A DNA stretch of 11,610 bases from Caldilineae bacterium. Lineage in GTDB: Bacteria; Chloroflexota; Anaerolineae; J102. Positions within the stretch are counted from its first letter, which is position 1; each line of letters starts with the position of its first letter. Under the pieces are notes generated by a model. It searched no databases and was not told the DNA's origin. It worked only from the letters and a program-made list of their open reading frames with translations. This document shows, one piece after another, positions 1-5,142 of this stretch. A program made the position numbers and the translations under genes. The stretch covers positions 1 through 11,610 of the forward strand of contig DUEF01000337.1 in assembly GCA_011176555.1 (NCBI GenBank), read 5' to 3'.

Positions 1-7
1 ACGTTTA

Positions 8-36
8 TTGCGAGAAGACGCATATCCAGTTATAAT
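8..36 (+). promoter_or_regulatory. sigma70-type promoter for the winged-helix regulator
   Basis: A TTGCGA -35 box (8-13) and a perfect TATAAT -10 box (31-36) are separated by 17 nt. Transcription would start near 43 and leave a leader of about 65 nt before the ATG at 109. Read by eye only. Confidence 0.55.
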
Positions 37-108
37 AATCACCCAATACCCCCCGTCATCTTATGTGCTGGCCGGGACCTCACTCGCCCCAAGAGAGGAG
101 CGAAAGGC

Positions 109-810
109 ATGTCGGAGCGTGTGCTCTACATTGGCAAATTAGTCGGCAGCGGAAAAATCACCAAAAATCTCAAAAACAGTGGATATGAAGTTCAGCGCAG
201 CGAAGGATTGCGCCCATCTTTGCGCGCACTCAACGATTTCGCCGCCCACATCGTTATCATCAATGTCAATGACGCCAGCATGATCAATCTCCGACGGATC
301 ACGCGCACAGCTGGCCGTCGTCCGGGCAGGCCGTTTGTCATCTTGTTGAGCGATGATCGTAGCATGCAGTTTGAAGATTTGGTGTTCGACTCGATTCTGG
401 TGAGACCCTTCACCTATCGCCGTTTGCATAACAAAATCCGCCAGTTACTGGACTCTCGCCCAAGCTATGTCGTTTCTCTGGGGCCGATCACGCTCGATCG
501 ACGCACCAGGCGGGCCAAAACACCCAACGGCTTTTCGCAACTGACGCCAAAGCAGTTCCAGTTGTTAAATTACCTAATGGAGCACCCCAACGAATTAGTG
601 ACCCGCAAAGAATTGATGTTGGCCGTGTGGGAAACTGATTATCTGGGCGACACCCGCACTCTGGATGTCCACATCCGCTGGCTGCGGGAACAAATAGAAG
701 AGAATCCAAGCAAGCCGCAACTTCTGCGCACGCACCGTGGAGAGGGATACTGTCTGGCAATCGAAGGATCTTTACAAGTGGGTGGCGAGCCGCTCGCAAA
801 AGATGAGTGA
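109..810 (+). CDS. OmpR/PhoB-type winged-helix regulator with a degenerate receiver domain
   Basis: This is a 233-residue DNA-binding regulator. Residues about 1-115 have the size and strand pattern of a response-regulator receiver domain. Residues about 120-218 are an OmpR/PhoB winged helix, with the usual LTPKQFQLLNYL helix, a VTRKELMLAVW segment, a recognition region around TLDVHIRWLREQI and the terminal wing RTHRGEGYCL. The receiver lacks the phosphorylation machinery. The acidic pair after strand 1 is Gly9-Lys10, the phospho-acceptor Asp position is Asn52 (in IVIINVND), and the conserved Lys before Pro-Phe is Arg99 (VRPF). It is therefore probably not controlled by ordinary Asp phosphorylation; ligand binding, protein contact or constitutive dimerisation are alternatives. 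The ATG is preceded by GAGGAG (95-100) at 8 nt spacing. No partner kinase lies nearby and the next gene is convergent. The DNA target is unknown. Confidence 0.9.
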   Translation: MSERVLYIGKLVGSGKITKNLKNSGYEVQRSEGLRPSLRALNDFAAHIVIINVNDASMINLRRITRTAGRRPGRPFVILLSDDRSMQFEDLVFDSILVRPFTYRRLHNKIRQLLDSRPSYVVSLGPITLDRRTRRAKTPNGFSQLTPKQFQLLNYLMEHPNELVTRKELMLAVWETDYLGDTRTLDVHIRWLREQIEENPSKPQLLRTHRGEGYCLAIEGSLQVGGEPLAKDE

Positions 811-833
811 GATAAATAGAAGTCCGGCGCAGT

Positions 834-1907
834 TCAGCCTCTCGTTGGGATAGATAGCTTGTGGAGCGCCTGACGCTGTTTCGCCAACGCTGCGGGTCCA
901 TCCCGCCCGCGCAACCGTTCCACGACCATTCTCATCTCCCGCGCATCGATGTAGGCGGCCTGTAAGCGAATGGTCTGGCCGTGCGCTACGAGCAGAAAGT
1001 CACCCCGCCCGCGTAAACGCTCAGCGCCGCTACCGGCAATGCCTGTCGCCACCTTGGCGTCTTCAGGAGTGCCCACCGCCCCCACCAGCCGCACCGGCAA
1101 GTTGGCTTTGACGAGGCTGCCAACCACTGTCGCCGCCGGACGCTGCGTGGCCACAATCACATGGATGCCGGCTTCGCGGCCGCGTTGCGTCAGGCGGGTG
1201 AGCGCGTCCTCGACTTTCTTGCCGCCCACCATGCGCAAGTCGGCCAACTCGTCGATTACGACCACCAACGCCGGCGAACTACGCTTCTCCTGGTCGCGCC
1301 GCTCCATTTGACTCACCAGATCATGCAAAGCCTCGATGGCGGCGTCGGCCTCGGTGATGACCGGTCTCAGCAGATGCGGTAACCCGACCAGGGAGCCAAA
1401 CCCCCGGCCTTTCGGATCGATCAACACCAGTTGCAGCAGACGCTGGGGATTGTGCATGGCCAAACTGAGCACCAACGACCGCAATAGGGCTGTTTTACCC
1501 GACCCCGTCGTACCTGCCACCAACACATGCGCCACATCGGGGCTGGGCAGGCGCAGCAACAGCGGAACCCCTTCCTCGTCCACGCCCAGCACTGCGGCCA
1601 GAGGCGGCAGCTTGGGAAGACTCCGTATCAACGACGTCAAGCGCACCGTGCTGGGGCGGCTGCGAGGCACTTCCACGCGAATAGCGCCATCTTTCCGATA
1701 GAGCCGCACATCCGGGACGCCCAACGACAGTGCGATCTCGTCTTTGAGCGCCAACACTTTTTGCACGCGTACACCGGCCGCTGTAGTGAGATCGTAGCGA
1801 ATAAAGCGGGGAGCCACTGTGCCGCCCCAGACCCGGCTATGGATCTTGTGGTTTGCCAAAACACGTTCGATGACATTTGCCTGAGCTTCGAGATTTTGTT
1901 GCATCAT
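834..1907 (-). CDS. FtsK/SpoIIIE-type DNA-translocase ATPase, short soluble form
   Basis: This 357-residue RecA-fold ATPase belongs to the FtsK/SpoIIIE family. Residues about 25-90 match the alpha/beta entry region of the FtsK motor (GGTVAPRFIRYDL, then GVRVQKVLALKDEIALSLG). Walker A is GTTGSGKT (132-139), followed by LVLIDPKGRGF. Walker B is LVVVIDEL with Asp219-Glu220, and the sensor stretch HVIVATQRPA follows at about 249-258. Full FtsK proteins are typically 700 residues or more and carry N-terminal membrane helices plus a C-terminal gamma domain that reads polar DNA sequences. Both are absent: no hydrophobic segment precedes the motor, and only about 35 residues follow the last motor strand. 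The protein is therefore presumably a soluble hexameric motor. Chromosome segregation, plasmid transfer or DNA processing are all possible. The start has GAGGAG (1915-1920) 7 nt upstream; a second ATG follows immediately, so the start may be one codon later. It converges with the regulator, with a 23-nt gap. Confidence 0.88.
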   Translation of the reverse strand: MMQQNLEAQANVIERVLANHKIHSRVWGGTVAPRFIRYDLTTAAGVRVQKVLALKDEIALSLGVPDVRLYRKDGAIRVEVPRSRPSTVRLTSLIRSLPKLPPLAAVLGVDEEGVPLLLRLPSPDVAHVLVAGTTGSGKTALLRSLVLSLAMHNPQRLLQLVLIDPKGRGFGSLVGLPHLLRPVITEADAAIEALHDLVSQMERRDQEKRSSPALVVVIDELADLRMVGGKKVEDALTRLTQRGREAGIHVIVATQRPAATVVGSLVKANLPVRLVGAVGTPEDAKVATGIAGSGAERLRGRGDFLLVAHGQTIRLQAAYIDAREMRMVVERLRGRDGPAALAKQRQALHKLSIPTRG

Positions 1908-1942
1908 CCAATTTCTCCTCGATCGTTGTTGGAAGATGCCTC

Positions 1943-1971
1943 ATATTACCAGAACATTCGTTCGGCTGCAA
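1943..1971 (-). promoter_or_regulatory. promoter for the FtsK-like gene
   Basis: On the minus strand, TTGCAG (plus 1966-1971) and TAATAT (plus 1943-1948) are separated by exactly 17 nt. Transcription would start near 1936, about 29 nt before the ATG at 1907. With the terminator behind rpsT, this suggests the motor gene is transcribed separately from rpsT. Confidence 0.5.
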
Positions 1972-2018
1972 CATACAGATCCCAGGCGTCCCGCCCCTGA
2001 AATTCACTCCAGACGCGC

Positions 2019-2040
2019 AAAAGCCGGGGTGTCCCCCGGC
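2019..2040 (-). terminator. intrinsic terminator behind rpsT
   Basis: A 7-bp all-GC stem, GCCGGGG (2023-2029) with CCCCGGC (2034-2040), encloses a 4-nt loop. Read on the minus strand it is followed directly by TTTT (plus 2019-2022). It lies about 50 nt beyond the rpsT stop codon. The T-tract is short, so termination may be partial. Confidence 0.65.
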
Positions 2041-2089
2041 CTATCATTTGTTTTGTGTGTTACGCGCAGCAATGCCGCCAGATCGCTGT

Positions 2090-2359
2090 CTAAGCAGCAG
2101 TAGCTTTGTTGACCAACTTGGTCAAGCGCGCTTTGCTACGGGCAACGGTGTTCTTGTGGAGAACGCCCTTGGACGCGGCGCGGTCGAGACGGCTGATAGC
2201 AACCTGAAGGTATTTCTGTGCGGATTCGATGTCGCCTTCGGCGGCGGCCATGCGTGTGTTTTTGACGGCCTGTCGGACGCCACCCCGAACAGAACGGTTC
2301 CGTTGGCGGCGCTTCAGGCTTTGTCGGTGACGCTTAATTGCTGATTCGTGTGTAGCCAA
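2090..2359 (-). CDS. rpsT: 30S ribosomal protein S20
   Basis: This 89-residue basic protein of the small ribosomal subunit binds 16S rRNA early in 30S assembly. The N-terminus ATHESAIKRHRQSLKRRQRN matches the S20 signature, followed by the expected long helices (VRQAVKNTRMA, then LDRAASKGVLHKNTVARSKA) and a Lys/Ala-rich end. The length is normal for the family (about 85-95). The start is a TTG at 2357-2359. A strong GGAGGA (plus 2367-2372) sits 7 nt upstream, and the encoded protein begins exactly where S20 proteins usually begin. A longer reading from ATG at 2440 would add 27 unrelated residues and is rejected. The gene stands alone with its own promoter (2444-2471), a structured leader (2388-2418) and a terminator (2019-2040). 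Confidence 0.95.
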   Translation of the reverse strand: MATHESAIKRHRQSLKRRQRNRSVRGGVRQAVKNTRMAAAEGDIESAQKYLQVAISRLDRAASKGVLHKNTVARSKARLTKLVNKATAA

Positions 2360-2366
2360 ACTACAA

Positions 2367-2372
2367 TCCTCC
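2367..2372 (-). promoter_or_regulatory. ribosome binding site that fixes the TTG start of rpsT
   Basis: GGAGGA on the minus strand lies 7 nt before the TTG codon at 2359. It is a near-perfect Shine-Dalgarno sequence, and no ATG or GTG is equally well placed. Confidence 0.8.
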
Positions 2373-2387
2373 GGCTGGACATAGTAA

Positions 2388-2418
2388 CACCCGCCGAGCA
2401 AAAGCCTCCGGCCGGGTG
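2388..2418 (-). promoter_or_regulatory. hairpin in the rpsT mRNA leader
   Basis: In the minus-strand transcript, CACCCG pairs with CGGGTG, then CCG with CGG, then A-G-C with G-C-T around a TTTT loop. That gives about 12 bp with single-base bulges. The structure lies between the predicted transcription start (about 2437) and the Shine-Dalgarno site. It could be an S20 autoregulatory leader, or simply an RNA-stabilising fold. It is not followed by a T-tract, so it is not a terminator. Confidence 0.45.
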
Positions 2419-2443
2419 AAGAGAATGCTTGAGACAACATGGT

Positions 2444-2471
2444 ATTATAACCGGGAATGCGCTGAAGTCAA
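2444..2471 (-). promoter_or_regulatory. rpsT promoter
   Basis: On the minus strand, TTGACT (plus 2466-2471) is followed after 16 nt by a perfect TATAAT (plus 2444-2449). This predicts a leader of about 78 nt. The strong match suits a highly expressed ribosomal protein gene. Confidence 0.65.
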
Positions 2472-2589
2472 AATCTGGAAGTGGGCTGTCGCCTCCCACG
2501 AACTCGTGGCAAGAGACGGCGGATTGTGAGTCGCCAGACAGAGGCGTGAACCGTCCAAAAACTTGATGCGCCCCCACTGGTCGGACGGC

Positions 2590-2618
2590 TTGCTCCACGC
2601 CCTGCAACCCGCTACAAT
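2590..2618 (+). promoter_or_regulatory. promoter-like sequence upstream of the two-component fossil
   Basis: TTGCTC (2590-2595) and TACAAT (2613-2618) are 17 nt apart. They lie about 30 nt before the GTG that began the lost response regulator (2647). Apart from this and the rpsT promoter, the stretch 2472-2646 holds nothing I can recognise. Confidence 0.4.
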
Positions 2619-2646
2619 GTCAGCAGTTATCCTTGGAGCACACGTC

Positions 2647-2844
2647 GTGAATGCCACTATCCTCGTGGTTGGTGATGAACCCGCCATAATCGAATTGGCC
2701 GGGATATATCGGGAACGAGAGGGGCGCCGGGCGCTGAAGTCTGGCGATGGCGCGAGAGATCGTGCAGGCCGTGGCGGTGAGGTGGGGGTGGAATCTGAGG
2801 TCGGGACGGGAACGCAGTTCTGGATGAGGCTGCCGCTGAGGTGA
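2647..2844 (+). pseudogene. remnant of a deleted response regulator-histidine kinase operon
   Basis: Two unrelated protein ends are joined. From GTG 2647 (GGAG at 2635-2638) the frame reads VNATILVVGDEPAIIELAG, the first strand and helix of a response-regulator receiver, with one Asp of the usual DD pair changed to Gly. From about 2723 the sequence is instead the end of a histidine kinase ATPase domain. In the next frame it reads GAGR-stop-SLAMAREIVQA (2723-2770), a decayed G2 box (consensus GxGLGLAIAREIVQA). Back in the first frame it ends GGEVGVESEVGTGTQFW...RLPLR-stop (2773-2844), the normal kinase C-terminus. A one-base loss near 2770 and an in-frame TGA (2735-2737) show it is dead. The simplest reading is an internal deletion removing most of an RR-HK gene pair, followed by drift. 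Any 93-residue product starting at 2563 is not expected to work. Confidence 0.8.
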
Positions 2845-2873
2845 AAAACTTCCGGTCGGTTTCACCGCCAGTT

Positions 2874-2903
2874 TTGACAGCCCCCGCCACAACAGGCTAT
2901 AAT
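2874..2903 (+). promoter_or_regulatory. tRNA-Lys promoter
   Basis: Perfect TTGACA (2874-2879) and perfect TATAAT (2898-2903) boxes are separated by 18 nt. The predicted start near 2910 lies a few bases before the tRNA 5' end at 2917. A 7-bp inverted repeat GGTGAAA/TTTCACC (2840-2866) lies just upstream, over the end of the pseudogene. Confidence 0.75.
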
Positions 2904-2916
2904 CGTGTCAAGATGT

Positions 2917-2989
2917 GGGCCGGTAGCTCAGTTGGTAGAGCAGCGGACTTTTAATCCGCGGGTCGGGGGTTCGATCCCCTCCCGGCTCA
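2917..2989 (+). tRNA. tRNA-Lys, anticodon TTT
   Basis: A full 73-nt cloverleaf can be folded. The acceptor is GGGCCGG (2917-2923) with CCGGCTC (2982-2988), including one G-T wobble. The D-stem is GCTC/GAGC (2926-2929/2938-2941). The anticodon stem is GCGGA/TCCGC (2943-2947/2955-2959) with loop CTTTTAA, so the anticodon is TTT at 2950-2952. The T-stem is GGGGG/CCCTC with loop TTCGATC (2970-2976). The discriminator is A2989 and CCA is not encoded. The TTT anticodon reads AAA and AAG lysine codons. Confidence 0.96.
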
Positions 2990-2993
2990 TTAC

Positions 2994-3038
2994 AAGACCT
3001 GACAGATTTACACAAACCTGTCAGGTCTTTGTTCTTTT
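2994..3038 (+). terminator. hairpin terminator behind tRNA-Lys
   Basis: A perfect 12-bp inverted repeat pairs AAGACCTGACAG (2994-3005) with CTGTCAGGTCTT (3018-3029), with a 12-nt loop. It is followed by a T-rich run (3028-3038, TTTGTTCTTTT). It begins 5 nt after the tRNA 3' end and would act as an intrinsic terminator. The long exact palindrome could also be a dispersed repeat unit. Confidence 0.75.
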
Positions 3039-3056
3039 GCCCTGGTGAAAAAACGC

Positions 3057-3085
3057 TTGACGAGCGAAGCTCGTAGTGCTAAACT
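3057..3085 (+). promoter_or_regulatory. promoter for the beta-helix gene, with an inverted repeat in the spacer
   Basis: TTGACG (3057-3062) and TAAACT (3080-3085) are 17 nt apart. A perfect 6-bp inverted repeat ACGAGC-GAA-GCTCGT (3060-3074) overlaps the -35 box and spacer, where a repressor could bind. Predicted transcript start is near 3092, about 54 nt before the ATG. Confidence 0.5.
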
Positions 3086-3145
3086 GTGATTGCTTGAGTC
3101 GTCAAGATTTTTGTGTAATTGGATATCTGTTACGGAGGATGAAAA

Positions 3146-4858
3146 ATGAAAAAATCCTTTCTTCTGGCGGCCATTTTCATTTTGACGGCGGCCATGTTGT
3201 CGTTCTCCACGCCGCTCCAGGCGCGGCCTGCCCTGGGCGGGGGGACGGTTCGCTATGTGCTGGATGAAGGTGGGGTGGATCAGGGCGTTTGCAGCAACCC
3301 GCAAGCCCCTTGCAAGACGATAGGCTATGCGGTGAATCACGCGCAGAGCGGTGATGTGATTCGCATCGCCAATAAATTCCAACCTGCGGTCTACAACGAA
3401 CACGTTGTCATCAACAAATCACTGCGACTGGAAGGAGGTTGGAATACAACACCCACGCCGCACACGCTTACGTGGCGTCGCCCTGACCCCTGTGAGGCCT
3501 CTCGCACGGTGATCGATGCTGGTCATAACGGACGCCCTCTCACCATCACCGGCGTGTCAGCCGAGATCGACTGCCTGACGATTCAAAATGGTGACGCCAG
3601 CGGCCTGGGTGGCAGTGGCATGGGCTACGACGTTGGCGGCGGCGTGTTCAGCGACCACGCGCAGCTCACGCTCTCGAACTCCGTTATCGTCAACAACGTC
3701 GCCAGCACCAATACCATCGGCTGGGGTGGCGGCGTCGGCGTCATGGGGGGGCGGATCGTGATGTCACACAATCGTGTGGCAAGCAACACCGGCAGCTCCG
3801 CCAACAATGGCTACGGTGGTGGCGTGTATGTGCGGTCGGGGTCGGGCGAGTTGGTCGGAAATACAATCCGGGACAACCGGGCCAGTAACAGCGGCTATGG
3901 TGGGGGCGGCGGCGTCATGAGTTTTTCCAGCGAAATGGTCCTGCTGAAAAATGATGTCATGAAAAACCGGGCCAGTTGGTCTGTTTCTGGAACGGGCGGC
4001 GGTGTCATGGCCTGGTATGGCTCATTGAGAATGGATGGCGACACGGTGAGAATGAACCACAGTAGCGGTAACGGCATGACGACAGGGCATGGCGGCGGCA
4101 TCGCCGGTAAAGGCCTCGTCACCTGCGCCCTGAACAACATAAAAGTTTCCCGCAATAGGACTCCCGAATGGGGAGGCGGCGTCTATCTTGATGAAGCTGC
4201 CAATATGGAGGTGTCCAACAGCCGCATTATTGATAATGAAGCTCAAAAGGGCGGCGGGGTTTACCTGCACCATGGCCAGCAAGCTACAATTCGACAGAGT
4301 GACATCAATCGTAATGACGCCCAGGTGGGCGCAGGCGTCTATGTCGACGGGATGACCGGCTCCTTTTATCTGGACAACGCCATCGTCTCCGGCAACAACA
4401 CCTCGCCCGCGGCCCATGGCGCCGGCCTCTATCTGATGACGCCGCATGTTTATTTGCGGCATGACACCTTTGTCAACAACGCTGGCTTGAGCGGCGTGGC
4501 GGCGGGCACGGGGCAAATTTCTATGCAGAACTGCATCGTCGCCAACCACACCAAGGGGCTGATCGTGCAAACTCCCGGCCATGCTGCGCTGAGCGGGACA
4601 TTGTGGTGGAATAACGTCACGGATTATAGCGGTGCGGTTACCGTATCACCCCCCAACATCCACGCCGATCCCCACTTCGTCGATCCCGGTTGCGGCTTCT
4701 ATCATCTGAAAACGACGTCCCCGGCCATCGATGCGGGTGTGAATGCAGGTATTGTTATCGATATCGATGGTGATCCCCGGCCTATCGGTGCCGGTTACGA
4801 CATCGGCGCGGACGAATATGTGGCTGATCACGTACGTTTGCCCTGGATTCTGAGGTAA
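3146..4858 (+). CDS. secreted right-handed beta-helix repeat protein
   Basis: This is a 570-residue exported protein of unknown substrate. Residues 1-26 are a signal peptide (MKKS, a hydrophobic core, then a likely cut after LQA). Residues about 35-100 resemble the start of pectate-lyase-like folds (CKTIGYAVNHAQSGDVIRI, then NKSLRLEGGWN). From about 160 to 430 there are ten glycine-rich rungs (GGGV, GGGI, GAGV or GAGL), whose last residues fall at 167, 197, 227, 257, 287, 319, 346, 372, 398 and 428. Short N-rich turns such as SHNRVASN and RDNRASN lie between them. The end (about 507-557: DPHFVDPG, then TSPAIDAG and DIGADEY) is the module often found at the end of such extracellular proteins. 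No catalytic residues of a known lyase can be assigned; it may bind or cleave polysaccharide or be structural. It ends LPWILR. GGAGG (3134-3138) lies 7 nt before the ATG. It is monocistronic and faces the pabBC operon. Confidence 0.88.
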   Translation: MKKSFLLAAIFILTAAMLSFSTPLQARPALGGGTVRYVLDEGGVDQGVCSNPQAPCKTIGYAVNHAQSGDVIRIANKFQPAVYNEHVVINKSLRLEGGWNTTPTPHTLTWRRPDPCEASRTVIDAGHNGRPLTITGVSAEIDCLTIQNGDASGLGGSGMGYDVGGGVFSDHAQLTLSNSVIVNNVASTNTIGWGGGVGVMGGRIVMSHNRVASNTGSSANNGYGGGVYVRSGSGELVGNTIRDNRASNSGYGGGGGVMSFSSEMVLLKNDVMKNRASWSVSGTGGGVMAWYGSLRMDGDTVRMNHSSGNGMTTGHGGGIAGKGLVTCALNNIKVSRNRTPEWGGGVYLDEAANMEVSNSRIIDNEAQKGGGVYLHHGQQATIRQSDINRNDAQVGAGVYVDGMTGSFYLDNAIVSGNNTSPAAHGAGLYLMTPHVYLRHDTFVNNAGLSGVAAGTGQISMQNCIVANHTKGLIVQTPGHAALSGTLWWNNVTDYSGAVTVSPPNIHADPHFVDPGCGFYHLKTTSPAIDAGVNAGIVIDIDGDPRPIGAGYDIGADEYVADHVRLPWILR

Positions 4859-4944
4859 GGCAAGCACCCACCAATTGAAATCGGAGGCTGCAACACAGAG
4901 TACACTGAAGCGCACTACAAGCGCTATGAATCGGGCGTTGACCC

Positions 4945-5135
4945 AACCCGTTTTATGAACATTACAGAAATACAACGGTAATAGGTTGGAGCGACCTCCG
5001 GGAGGTGGCGATGAAATGTCGCCATTTCCGAAAGATTTAACTGGCGAAGCGCCTGTCTTTCAACAAGAATCCTTGCCACCACCTCCCGGAGGTCTTGGTT
5101 ACCTGATTATTTATTGAAGGTTCATTGAACGGGTT
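4945..5135. repeat. inverted-repeat element of about 190 bp (MITE-like), no coding
   Basis: The two ends are inverted copies. AACCCGTT, then TGAAC (from 4945), matches the complement of the end at 5135, with about 22 of the first 28 positions identical. After a poorly matching 13-20 nt stretch comes an exact 16-bp inverted pair, GACCTCCGGGAGGTGG (4993-5008) with CCACCTCCCGGAGGTC (5079-5094), which is itself nearly palindromic. The core (5009-5078) has only small hairpins (GGCGA/TCGCC at 5007-5023; GGCG/CGCC at 5043-5053). There is no open reading frame of note and no clear target-site duplication. It fills the gap between the convergent beta-helix and pabBC genes. It may be a non-autonomous mobile repeat or a large bidirectional terminator/RNA structure. 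Confidence 0.6.
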
Positions 5136-5142
5136 TTTCATA

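Noticed and set aside
1527..2000. Plus-strand open frame of 157 residues opposite the FtsK-like gene start
   Set aside because: The minus-strand protein has complete Walker motifs, promoter and ribosome site; this frame has none.
2360..2440. N-terminal extension of S20 from ATG 2440
   Set aside because: It would add 27 residues unlike S20 and include the leader hairpin; the TTG at 2359 has the ribosome site.
4022..4582. Minus-strand open frame of 186 residues
   Set aside because: It is antisense to the glycine-rich beta-helix coding region, which naturally keeps other frames open.
4938..4966. TTGACC as a possible -35 box downstream of the beta-helix gene
   Set aside because: There is no acceptable -10 box at 16-18 nt and no gene downstream on the plus strand.
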